DNA of 64,000 bases from assembly GCA_937989665.1 (NCBI GenBank), contig CALKRN010000021.1, positions 1-64,000 of the forward strand, written 5' to 3'. This DNA is from an uncultured Desulfomicrobiaceae bacterium (GTDB taxonomy: Bacteria; Desulfobacterota; Desulfovibrionia; Desulfovibrionales; Desulfomicrobiaceae). The position numbers and the translations under genes were made by a program. Under the pieces are notes generated by a model that saw only the letters and a list, made by a program, of their open reading frames with translations, did no database searches and had not been told where the DNA came from. Positions 54,102-61,778 of the stretch are shown piece by piece. How positions within the stretch are numbered: position 1 is the stretch's first letter; every line of letters starts with the position of its first letter.

Positions 54102-54894
54102 AGGTCGTCTTCTGGCGGTGAAGGACCTCCCGTCGCTTCCTGCTGTGCTTGAGGAAGTCAATGCCCTCGTGGAGAATCCCAATTCCTCCACTGAGCAGAT
54201 CAGCAAGGTCATCGCCAAGGACCAGGTGCTCTCTGCCAAGGTCCTCAAAATGGTCAATTCGCCGGTGTATGGATTCCCTGGGCGCATTGGCTCTATCCAG
54301 CATGCCCTCGTGCTCTTGGGGTTCAATGTCATCCGGGGCATCATTATCAGTACGACGGTCTTTGATGCCATGAATACGGCCATGGTGGGGCTGTGGGAGC
54401 ACAGCCAAGGGTGTGCTCTGGCCAGTTCAACCATCGCCCGCGCCATCGGCTGCAAAGACCCGGAGGAATATGCGGTGGCGGGCTTACTTCACGACATCGG
54501 CAAGGTGGTGGTGGCGGTGCAGATGCCTGAGGCCAAGGAGGCGGTGGATGCCCTCGTGCGCGAGAAAGACATGCGCTACATCCAGGCCGAGCAGCAGGTC
54601 CTGGGCTTTGCCCATGATCGGGTCAATCTGTGGCTGTGCAACCACTGGAACCTGCCGCCCAATCTCAAGGAAGGGCTTGCCTACCACCACAAGCCCATGA
54701 GCGCGACCCTTTATCCAAAGACCGCGCAGGTGGTGCACCTGGGCGATTTTCTAACCCGCCTCATGGAGGTGGGCAGTGGCGGCGATGACCAGGTGAGTGC
54801 CTTGGATGCGCAGGTGCTCCGGGCCCTTGGGATTACCGCTGCCTTGTGGGAGCGGATCCTCGACGACGTGGAAGCGGCCTTTGCCGACCTCTAG
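54070..54894 (+). CDS. HDOD-domain protein
   Basis: 274 residues. An HDOD domain (LPSLPAVLEEVNALVENPNSS, KDQVLSAKVLKMVNSPVYGFPGRIGSIQHALVLLGFNVIRGI, AGLLHDIGKV). HDOD domains are HD-like signalling folds common in deltaproteobacteria; here the HD pair (HD at LLHDIG) is kept but other metal ligands are incomplete, so catalysis is unlikely. AAGGAGGAG precedes ATG 54070. It is followed after one base by the GGDDF protein. Confidence 0.9.
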   Translation: MPETDLRTEYKGRLLAVKDLPSLPAVLEEVNALVENPNSSTEQISKVIAKDQVLSAKVLKMVNSPVYGFPGRIGSIQHALVLLGFNVIRGIIISTTVFDAMNTAMVGLWEHSQGCALASSTIARAIGCKDPEEYAVAGLLHDIGKVVVAVQMPEAKEAVDALVREKDMRYIQAEQQVLGFAHDRVNLWLCNHWNLPPNLKEGLAYHHKPMSATLYPKTAQVVHLGDFLTRLMEVGSGGDDQVSALDAQVLRALGITAALWERILDDVEAAFADL

Positions 54895-54895
54895 C

Positions 54896-55828
54896 ATGGT
54901 ACGCCAGCGGCATTTTTTTCTCCTGAGCGCCGATGACGCCCTAGTGGAGGTAGTTCTCGGCCTCTGGTCCAAGGACATCGTGCAGTGGAGCGTCTTCCAG
55001 CAGGGGCGGGTGGCCCTGGAAGAGCTGCTGTCAGCCCCGCCGGACCTTGTGCTGGTGAACGAAGACTTGCCCGATATGTCTGGCCTCGAAGTTGTGCGTT
55101 TGGTGAAGAGTGAAAACGTCTACCGCCAGGTGCCGGTGGTGGTCATTTTTCGGGACGTGGCAGGTCTTGGGGCCGTTGATCTCAATACAGTGGACATCGA
55201 TGACTTCCTCCTTCAACCATTGCACCCAGAGGAGGCTCGGGCTCGGCTTCTGTTGGCCTACGTTCGGGCCACCCGGGAACTGGATGCCAATCCGCTCACC
55301 AAACTGCCGGGCAATACCTCCATTATCCACCGCATCCAGGACCTCATCGAACGCCAAGAGGATTTTGCCCTCGCCTATCTCGACCTCGACTACTTCAAGG
55401 CCTTCAACGACAAGTACGGCTTTGCGCGGGGAGATGAGGTCCTCCTGATGACTGCCCGGGTGGTGGTGAACTCGATCCGTGGCGTTGTGCGTGGCCCCCA
55501 TTTTGTCGGCCATGTAGGTGGCGATGATTTTGTCTTCATCGTCCCCGAAGGAGAGGTGGAGGGTGTCTGCCAGCGGATTATCGCCCACTTCGATGCCATC
55601 GTGCCGGTGTTTTATGACCCTGAAGACCGGGAGCGGGGGGGGATCCTCTCGGTGGATCGTCAGGGCCAACATCAGGAGTTCCCCATCATGGCGGTCAGTA
55701 TTGCGGTGATTTTCAACCGGGGTGGCCGGCTGAAGCACTTTGGTGAGGCCTCGGCCCGGGCCATGGAGCTTAAAAAAGTGGCCAAGAAAAACCCCAAAAG
55801 CAGCTATGTCCTGGACCAACGCGCCTGA
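54896..55828 (+). CDS. Pseudo-receiver plus GGDEF-domain protein (GGDDF)
   Basis: 310 residues. Residues 5-125 are a receiver fold, but the phospho-acceptor position in PDLVLVNEDLPDMSG is Asn55 rather than Asp. Residues 130-300 are a GGDEF domain with NPLTKLPGN, AYLDLDYFKAFND and GGDDF at 208-212. In canonical diguanylate cyclases the motif is GG(D/E)EF; the Glu to Asp change occurs in a recurrent subfamily, so c-di-GMP synthesis is uncertain. Its start codon is two bases after the HDOD stop and its end overlaps the recombinase gene. Confidence 0.88.
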   Translation: MVRQRHFFLLSADDALVEVVLGLWSKDIVQWSVFQQGRVALEELLSAPPDLVLVNEDLPDMSGLEVVRLVKSENVYRQVPVVVIFRDVAGLGAVDLNTVDIDDFLLQPLHPEEARARLLLAYVRATRELDANPLTKLPGNTSIIHRIQDLIERQEDFALAYLDLDYFKAFNDKYGFARGDEVLLMTARVVVNSIRGVVRGPHFVGHVGGDDFVFIVPEGEVEGVCQRIIAHFDAIVPVFYDPEDRERGGILSVDRQGQHQEFPIMAVSIAVIFNRGGRLKHFGEASARAMELKKVAKKNPKSSYVLDQRA

Positions 55829-56810
55829 AGCCGTGCATCGTTTTCTCCAGGGCCTCACTGCCCGTGGGGTCGCCGCCGCTACGCTGGAGGCGTACACCGC
55901 AGACCTGCAGGACGTGGAGGCCTTCCTGGCCCAGCGGGGCGTTTCTTTGGCCGAACCAGAGGGGCTGACGCGCGAGATGGTCCTCGCGTATGTGGCCGAA
56001 CTCCACCGCCGCGGCCTGGCCAAGACCACCGTCGCCCGTCGCTTATCGGCGCTGCGCACCCTGATCCGCTTTTGGCTGCGCCATGGCCTCCTGACCCATG
56101 ACCCTGCTGCAGGTATCCGCAATCCCAAACAGCCGCGTCGCCAGCCGCGGGCGCTTAACGTCGACGAGACCTTTGCTTTGCTGGAGGGCCCTGAAGCAGA
56201 GAAGGCATGGACTCTGCGTGATGCCGCCTTCCTTGAGCTCCTCTATGGATCAGGCTTGCGGGTAAGCGAAGCCATAGGACTCGATGTCCTGCACCTCGAT
56301 TTGGCCCAGGGTATGGTGCGGGTACGGGGCAAGGGAAACAAGGAGCGGCTTGTTCCGCTCTCGGATGCTTCGCGCCGGCGGTTAGCAGTCTATCTCCAGG
56401 GGCGGCAGCAGGGACCGGTATTCGTGGATGCTCGTGGCCAGCGTCTCACCCGCCACCAAGCCTACCGAATTGTGCGCCGTGCGGCCCAACAGGCCGGGCT
56501 TCGTAAACCAGTGAGCCCGCATACCTTGCGCCACGCCTTTGCCACGCACCTGCTTGCCTCAGGCGCGGACGTGCGCGGGGTGCAGGAACTCCTCGGCCAT
56601 GCTCGCATCAGCACGACCCAACGCTATACCCACGTGGAATTGGCCCAGGCGCTGGCGGTGTACGATCGCTGCCATCCGCGGGCTGGACAGCGAAGGGTGA
56701 ATCTGGCGCCATCTCCTCCTGAATCCACAGAGAACTCCGCTTCGGGAGCGGCCAGTTCTCCGGCTTCCCAGAAGAGGGACCAGAACGAGACTGGCAACAA
56801 GGAGTCATAG
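55806..56810 (+). CDS. xerC: Tyrosine recombinase of the XerC/XerD family
   Basis: 334 residues. N-terminal SAM-like core-binding domain (VHRFLQGLTARGVAAATLEAYTADLQDVEAFL) and a catalytic domain with Arg (YGSGLRVSEAIGL), Lys (GKGNKERLVPL), HxxR (HTLRHAFATHLL), His (LLGHARIS) and Tyr (TTQRYTHV). It resolves chromosome dimers at dif. Which of XerC or XerD it is cannot be told here. The last 35 residues after the catalytic domain are low-complexity Ser/Glu/Ala. It overlaps the GGDDF gene by 23 bases. Confidence 0.9.
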   Translation: MSWTNAPEAVHRFLQGLTARGVAAATLEAYTADLQDVEAFLAQRGVSLAEPEGLTREMVLAYVAELHRRGLAKTTVARRLSALRTLIRFWLRHGLLTHDPAAGIRNPKQPRRQPRALNVDETFALLEGPEAEKAWTLRDAAFLELLYGSGLRVSEAIGLDVLHLDLAQGMVRVRGKGNKERLVPLSDASRRRLAVYLQGRQQGPVFVDARGQRLTRHQAYRIVRRAAQQAGLRKPVSPHTLRHAFATHLLASGADVRGVQELLGHARISTTQRYTHVELAQALAVYDRCHPRAGQRRVNLAPSPPESTENSASGAASSPASQKRDQNETGNKES

Positions 56811-56918
56811 TACCAGCTTCCCGTATGGGTCCAAGGGGAGTTCCGGCACGACAACGGCGTTGCAAAAGCCACGGCAGAAGAGAGCGTCCTCTTCCGTCAC
56901 CCGTGCAGGGTAGTCCCT
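56808..56918 (-). pseudogene. Possible remnant of an unknown gene
   Basis: On the minus strand a frame encodes about 35 coherent residues (DYPARVTEEDALFCRGFC followed by NAVVVPELPLDPYGKLVL) and ends in TGA just past xerC. It reads like the C-terminus of a real protein, but upstream the frame loses sense. I do not recognise the family. Confidence 0.25.
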
Positions 56919-57137
56919 GGCGGGGGATGGCGACGAGTTCTGGGGGAAACGCTGGTTTGTATCTCCGAAGGCAGGCAATTGGCCCGTCCCACCGCGTATT
57001 TTTTGAGGCCTTTTGATGGCTCCGTGGTGAGGCTTGGCGGATTGTCCGCCAGCACCTTGTCTTGCAGCAACAAGAGCGCTCCTTTCGGCTGGATCGCTGG
57101 GGCAGCGCTGAGCGCGTGGTCTTTGTCTTGGAGCGAA

Positions 57138-57175
57138 GGCTCGGACCTCGGAAGGGAGAACCAGGGGGAGCGCTT
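57138..57175. repeat. 38-base direct repeat, copy 1
   Basis: The unit contains GGAGAACCAGGGGG and ends GCGCTT. It matches 57207-57244 with a few substitutions and one or two indels; starts are 69 bases apart. Confidence 0.6.
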
Positions 57176-57206
57176 GGCGCCCATTGCCTACGTCCTCCAA
57201 TCCCTT

Positions 57207-57244
57207 GGCGTCAGCCTCGAAAGGGGAGAACCAGGGGGGCGCTT
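57207..57244. repeat. 38-base direct repeat, copy 2
   Basis: Second copy of the repeat at 57138-57175. Confidence 0.6.
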
Positions 57245-57263
57245 GGGGCGGCCACAGGTGCGG

Positions 57264-57560
57264 TTAGACGTTGTCAGTATACGAAGAAAAACGCGCCAGA
57301 GGGATTTGAATGTCATGGACCAGGACCCAGAGGGCAAGCATCTGGCGGATGGAGTGATCGGCCTGGGCAAGGGTGCGGGGGTCGGCGCCGTGGTCAGCCA
57401 GTTCGGTTGCCCCGAGCATGAGGTCCTGGAGGAGGGTGAATTCCGCCGCGATCTCCTGCACAAAGTCTTCGTATGTTTCCGGTTGTTCCTCCGCGAGCTG
57501 GTCGAGGAGGCTTATGGTGCGGGATAGGGCAAACAGAGAGATACGGGCAAGTTCGGCCAT
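57264..57560 (-). CDS. Small helical protein of unknown function
   Basis: 98 residues (MAELARISLFALSRTISLLD at the start, ending SSYTDNV), predicted mostly helical and acidic, with no family I recognise. ATG 57560 has AAGGAGAG upstream, which supports translation of its own. The DNA directly upstream, including its Shine-Dalgarno, is the end of a decayed AAA-ATPase-like fragment in the same frame, so an alternative is a fused relic of about 121 residues or more. It is not related to the neighbouring pilus genes as far as I can see. Confidence 0.6.
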   Translation of the reverse strand: MAELARISLFALSRTISLLDQLAEEQPETYEDFVQEIAAEFTLLQDLMLGATELADHGADPRTLAQADHSIRQMLALWVLVHDIQIPLARFSSYTDNV

Positions 57561-57716
57561 GGGGGCTCTCCTTAAGAAGAAGGTGATAAAGCGCCGCGGT
57601 CGGGAGAAATGGTATTTGCCTTCCTCCACCAGCGGGCAGGCAAAGCCAGTTTTATCCAGGTAGTAACATTGTGCTTCGCAGATCTCGCACAGGGACTGGA
57701 TGCCGATGGGGAGTTG
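57561..57716 (-). pseudogene. Decayed N-terminal fragment of an AAA-ATPase-like gene
   Basis: About 50 codons read QLPIGIQSLCEICEAQ, then YYLDKTGF and KYHFSRPRRF. This matches the N-terminus of the gene at 1-536 (LPIGIQNLREI, YYVDKTPF, YYFLSRPRRFGKS) but stops exactly before the phosphate-binding GKS, after which unrelated sequence follows. There is also no proper start codon in this frame. It is a truncated relic, probably from recombination or deletion. Confidence 0.75.
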
Positions 57717-57913
57717 CGGGGCATGGGGTGTCCTGGAGGAGAGGGCAACAATGACTTTTGTTTTCCTGACGCCAGGACAGGCGTCAAGGGGCGGATGGGG
57801 TATTGGCCGTGGAGATGCTGCGGGAGGGATATGCCTTGAGGGAATTGGGGGCGGAGGGCTTCGGGGGGGCTGGTCAGAGGTGTCTTGCGTTGCTGCCGGG
57901 CAATGTGGTGGTC

Positions 57914-57938
57914 GAAAAAAAGGCGCCCGTAGGCGCCT
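57914..57938 (-). terminator. Rho-independent terminator after the prepilin gene
   Basis: On the minus strand AGGCGCC (57938-57932) and GGCGCCT (57927-57921) pair across TACG and run into seven T. It is 25 bases past the prepilin stop. Confidence 0.9.
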
Positions 57939-57963
57939 GGGGTATCAGGAATTTTGAGGGGAG

Positions 57964-58623
57964 TTACGGCTGGCGATCAAAATAGTACACAATGTGGACC
58001 AATTGATCTTTGTTGGCAGGCCAAATTCCTGCGCCTACTGTGGCGGCATCCCACGCCTGCAAACGTCCAGATGTCACATTTTGGTTGCCATCGATGGATG
58101 TGTCAATCATTTGAGCTGCATAGGACGGAATATTGTATACAACGATTGCATTTCTTGCATTAGCTGTTCCTATACGAACTTCTGTTTGAGTCCCAAATCC
58201 AGGAAATCTGGTTATTTCTTGGTTTGTTGCATTGGCAGAGAAAAACCCTTGGCTTCGCAAGTCGCTCCACGGGGTATTCTGAGTCTCAGCCGTTGTTGGG
58301 GTTGCACAATAATCTGCCGTTGGGTTAGTATTGGTACTTACCGCAGTGACGGCATAAGGATTAGGATTAGCAGGTCCATTTGGGAGAGCGTATCCAATGA
58401 GACCGTTATTATTGCAATCTCCAGGAAATCTTCCTTTGCGATCGTAAAATCCCCAAATGAAGCCATCAAGACCATTGATGTATTGCTGCTGAAGTTTTTT
58501 GACCTTGGCGTTGCCAATGAGTTCCTGCCCTTTGAGGACTGCCCCCAAGATAAGCCCGATGATCACGAGCAAAATGGCCATTTCGATGAGGGTAAAGCCC
58601 CGTTGCCCCTTTGCCATTTCCAT
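57964..58623 (-). CDS. Type IV/MSHA-like prepilin
   Basis: 219 residues. A short positively charged leader, the prepilin peptidase site (QRG|FTLIEMAILLVIIGLILGAVLKG, residues 8-31) with Glu at position +5, then a globular domain with four or more cysteines' worth of possible bonds (C69, C106 region) and Asn/Thr-rich loops. After cleavage and N-methylation it would form a pilus or pseudopilus. GGAGG precedes ATG 58623. It is 174 bases downstream of the msh-like genes and followed by a strong terminator, so it can be expressed at a higher level. Its DNA is more AT-rich than the neighbours. Confidence 0.9.
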   Translation of the reverse strand: MEMAKGQRGFTLIEMAILLVIIGLILGAVLKGQELIGNAKVKKLQQQYINGLDGFIWGFYDRKGRFPGDCNNNGLIGYALPNGPANPNPYAVTAVSTNTNPTADYCATPTTAETQNTPWSDLRSQGFFSANATNQEITRFPGFGTQTEVRIGTANARNAIVVYNIPSYAAQMIDTSIDGNQNVTSGRLQAWDAATVGAGIWPANKDQLVHIVYYFDRQP

Positions 58624-58797
58624 AACCGACCTCCGTTGAAGTTTGCCGCCGGGTGCGCCACTGGGCTTGGCTGCATTCCCTTGGCGCCCAGATGGAGAAA
58701 ACTGCAGCCGTTGCCCGCGATATTAACATGAACGATTCCTCGTTAAGAATTCCCCTTTATTTTCGTCAAGAAGGGGGGCTGTATTGTCAAGTGATTG

Positions 58798-59589
58798 TCA
58801 TGGTCCTCTGCCGGGTGCCTCGGCCAGGCTGCTCCACAGGCGTTTGGCCTCTTGGTTGTCCGGGTGCGCGTCGAGGATTTGGCGCACTTCCTGCCGGGCG
58901 GCTTCGGATTGACCCTGTGCAAGCAATGCCCGTGCCAGGAGCAGGCGTGTCGTGAGATCAGTCCGGCCCTCGGCCAAGAGGCCGCGGAAGATGGCCTCGG
59001 CCTGGCGGGCATCGCCCTCGCGCAGGGTCAGCATCCCTTCCCAGCGCCGCACCATGGGACTTTGCGGTCCGGCGAGTTGGCGCAAGCTGGCAAGGGAAGC
59101 GCGCACGCGAACGAGGTCTCCCTGGCTCCAGGCCGCGGTCAGGTCGCGTTCGAGTTCGAGGACCCGCTGGTTATGCCGGGCACGCTGGGCAAAGACCTGC
59201 TCGAGCTCTAAGGTGGGGCGGGCAAGGTCCTCGATACCGATCTTCGTGCGCACCGGCGCTGGTGGCGGCGGGGGCGTAGCCGGGCGCAGTTCCACGGGTG
59301 GGGCTGCGGGTTGTGGGGAGGGGGCAGGCGGAGCCGGCGTCTCGGTGGACGGCACCGGCTCGATGGCGCGGGCGGCCTGCAGGCGCGGACCTAAGCGTTC
59401 CACCTCTCCTTGCATCCAGACGACGAGCCCCCAGCCCGCACCGATGCAAGCCCCTAGGATACCGAGGCCCACGGCCAGGCGGCGCAGAACCTTGATGGGG
59501 ATAAGCCGCGCCCGGCGCTGGATGGCCGCCACTGGCGGGGGGGCGATTGGCTCAGCGGTCTTTTTGAGGCTGTCGTAGATGAGGCTCAT
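58798..59589 (-). CDS. MshN/GspB-like inner-membrane protein with TPRs
   Basis: 263 residues. It opens with MSLIYDSLKKT, the start typical of MshN and GspB/ExeB-type proteins, has one membrane helix at about 37-58, a Pro-rich periplasmic region (70-125) and C-terminal TPR-like helices (about 150-260). It is coupled to the secretin gene by an ATGA overlap. Likely helps secretin assembly in an MSHA-like pilus or type II system. Confidence 0.85.
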   Translation of the reverse strand: MSLIYDSLKKTAEPIAPPPVAAIQRRARLIPIKVLRRLAVGLGILGACIGAGWGLVVWMQGEVERLGPRLQAARAIEPVPSTETPAPPAPSPQPAAPPVELRPATPPPPPAPVRTKIGIEDLARPTLELEQVFAQRARHNQRVLELERDLTAAWSQGDLVRVRASLASLRQLAGPQSPMVRRWEGMLTLREGDARQAEAIFRGLLAEGRTDLTTRLLLARALLAQGQSEAARQEVRQILDAHPDNQEAKRLWSSLAEAPGRGP

Positions 59590-61151
59590 GGGGCCACCCG
59601 GATGTGCATGACCACAACGAGTTCACGGGTCGCTTCGCTGTCTGCGCGGCGACCAAAGAGCCAGCCAAGGCCTGGGATCTCGGCCAGGGTCGGTACCCCG
59701 CGGTCCCCTTTGGTACTCTCGCGGGAGATGAGCCCACCGAGGATGATGGTATCCCCGTGGCGTGCCCGCACATTGGTGCTCACGTTGCGCACGTCCACCT
59801 TGGGCAAGGTAACCTCGGACTGGTCCACAAAGGTGGCGCGGTTGGTGAGGTCCACTTTGCTTGTGATGGGGAAGATCTCCAGGTCCACGCTGCCGTCTTC
59901 GCGCAAAAAGGGGACAACGCCGAGCATGACACCCTCGAAGGCCGAGGCCGTTTGCGTGCTGATAGTCACTCCGGTCTCGTCGCGGGTGCTCGTGAGCTCG
60001 CGGATGTAGTTCATGGTGGTGCCCGAGGTCACCAGGGCCGGCAGGCCGTGGCGGGCGCGCACATGGGGGTTGGAGATGAGCTTGACCCCGCCGAAGGTCT
60101 TCAGGGCATCCACGGTGGCGCTCATGATGAAGTCATAGGCATCGTCCGTGGTGGGGGCGAGGCTTCCGGGAAAAACGATGGGGCCGCCGACGTTGGCATA
60201 GCCGCTCTGCGCCCGGCCACCCTCGTTGCTTGAACCAAGGCCGAGTTCAAAGACCCGCTCGCCAAAGACCCGGCGCTGGACGAAGTTCCAATCCACTCCC
60301 AGGTTGAAGCCTTCCGAGAGGGTGACCTCGAGGATTTGGGCATCGATGACCACCATGCGGCCGAGCTTGCGCTCCAGACGCTCGAGGAGACGGGCAACGG
60401 CCTCCATGCGCCGGGGCGTTGTCTGGACGTAGAGGGTCCCGGCCACCGGGTCGAGGGTAAAGGTCCCCTGGGCCCCTTCGGGGCCAGCGAGCAGGGTGCG
60501 CAGGTTGGCGGCGAGTAGGCCGTAGAGGGAGCCCTCTTCCGCGCCGCGGTTGAGGGACGATTCCACTTCAAACGCCGAGCGGAGGTTGTTGGTCGAGGCC
60601 TCGGCGCTTGCCGAGCCGAAGATATCGCCGCCGGTGGCGATATTCACCGCCGTGCGGGTGTTCATGAACTCGAGCTGGAAGACCCGTTCGGTGAAGCGCT
60701 GGACGACGAGGGTATTACCCCGGGTCTCCCAGTGGACGTCAAAAGCGCCAAGAAGGCTGGCGACGACGTCGTGGCTCACGGCGTTTTCAAAGCTCACGGT
60801 GACGCGGTTATCAAGGCTAAGGTTCGGGTCAATGACAAGGTCCATGCCGGCGTTGCGCACGATGACGTAGAGGACGTCGGCCAGGGGCTCGGCACGTACC
60901 GAGATGGTGATGCGCGTCTCTTCGAGGGGATTATAGCGCGGAGGGCTAAGGTCCACGGGGGGCGGCGGGGCCGGGGTGCGCTCTTCGAGGAGCCGTTCTT
61001 CGTTGTGCCGTGTTTGACGGCTGATGCGCTGCTCGTCCGCGAGGGCTTTTTGGATCTGGGAGTAGCCGGCCCCTGGGGCAAGGCGGTCGCGCTGCAGGGG
61101 AGCGGCGCAAGCAGAGAGGAGCACGAAAAGGAGGATAAGGCTACCGCGCAT
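59586..61151 (-). CDS. mshL: MSHA/type II-like secretin (MshL)
   Basis: 521 residues. Lipoprotein signal sequence (LLFVLLSAC), an N-terminal STN-like domain (ISVRAEPLADVLYVIVRNAGMDLVIDPNLSLDNRVTVSFENA), an N1-like domain, and the secretin pore domain (VIDAQILEVTLSEGFNLGVDW, LISNPHVRARHGLPALVTSGT, the late GDTIILGGLISRE and VPTLAEIPGLGWLFGRR). It forms the outer-membrane ring through which a pilus or substrate passes. ATG 61151 follows GGAGG; longer in-frame upstream sequence overlaps the preceding gene. Confidence 0.93.
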   Translation of the reverse strand: MRGSLILLFVLLSACAAPLQRDRLAPGAGYSQIQKALADEQRISRQTRHNEERLLEERTPAPPPPVDLSPPRYNPLEETRITISVRAEPLADVLYVIVRNAGMDLVIDPNLSLDNRVTVSFENAVSHDVVASLLGAFDVHWETRGNTLVVQRFTERVFQLEFMNTRTAVNIATGGDIFGSASAEASTNNLRSAFEVESSLNRGAEEGSLYGLLAANLRTLLAGPEGAQGTFTLDPVAGTLYVQTTPRRMEAVARLLERLERKLGRMVVIDAQILEVTLSEGFNLGVDWNFVQRRVFGERVFELGLGSSNEGGRAQSGYANVGGPIVFPGSLAPTTDDAYDFIMSATVDALKTFGGVKLISNPHVRARHGLPALVTSGTTMNYIRELTSTRDETGVTISTQTASAFEGVMLGVVPFLREDGSVDLEIFPITSKVDLTNRATFVDQSEVTLPKVDVRNVSTNVRARHGDTIILGGLISRESTKGDRGVPTLAEIPGLGWLFGRRADSEATRELVVVMHIRVAP

Positions 61152-61776
61152 GGGGAAGGGCCTCCAATTGGCGAAGGAGCTGTAGGGCTTGTTGGGTGTC
61201 GATGGTGGCGTTTCGTCCCGCGGTGCGGGTGGCGTTGACCGCTGCTGCCGGGGCCTCGAGGGTGGCGTTGGCAAAGGCCGGCGGCTCGCTCGCTGCCCGC
61301 TCGAGGCGCACGGAAAGGGGGGGGATCCAGGGCACCAGCTCAAGACTGCCAGCAGCTTCGAGCAGGACCCCCTGGGGGGAGATGGTATGGACCCGACGGC
61401 CGTCGGGCAAGGAGTCGCCGGAGCGGAAGACCCGGCCATCGATGAGCGCTAGGCGCTCGGCCCCCTGGGGTACGATGAGGGTGAGCCGCGTGGCGGTGCG
61501 GCCAGCGGTGGTCTGCGGGGAGATGAGCGAGGTCTCCAAGCGGTCCAGGGCCGCCTGGCTTGGGCCCTGCCCCAGGGCGGCAAGGACCTGGGCGATGGCC
61601 GTGCGCCGCGCGGGGTCCGGTACGGTGGGCGGGGTCATGTCCGGCACCTCGGGGGCGATGCGCGCGGCCTGCTCCAGGATGCCGGGCACGTAGAGGGCAG
61701 CGGCACCGGCCACGGTAAGAAGTGTCCCTCCGAGGAGGCACAAGCGCAGGAGCACGGCGCGCAGGGCAGGGTGCAT
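61141..61776 (-). CDS. MshK/GspB-like periplasmic pilus-assembly protein
   Basis: 211 residues. One N-terminal membrane helix (about 10-32), then a linker and a small beta domain with LALIDGRVFRSGDSLPDGRRVHTISPQGVLLE, the pattern seen in MshK and GspB/PulB-type assembly factors. ATG 61776 has GGAG upstream; a GTG at 61782 is possible. It overlaps mshL by 11 bases and follows the large PilN-like gene by two bases. Confidence 0.8.
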   Translation of the reverse strand: MHPALRAVLLRLCLLGGTLLTVAGAAALYVPGILEQAARIAPEVPDMTPPTVPDPARRTAIAQVLAALGQGPSQAALDRLETSLISPQTTAGRTATRLTLIVPQGAERLALIDGRVFRSGDSLPDGRRVHTISPQGVLLEAAGSLELVPWIPPLSVRLERAASEPPAFANATLEAPAAAVNATRTAGRNATIDTQQALQLLRQLEALPHAR

Positions 61777-61778
61777 GG

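Larger units (their letters stand above)
56919..57263. other. Spacer with direct repeats
   Basis: 345 bases without a supported gene. It contains the two repeat copies at 57138-57175 and 57207-57244. Confidence 0.5.

Noticed and set aside
57700-57957. Gly-rich plus-strand open frame
   Set aside because: Repetitive glycine-rich translation, antisense to the terminator and relic region, without a family match.
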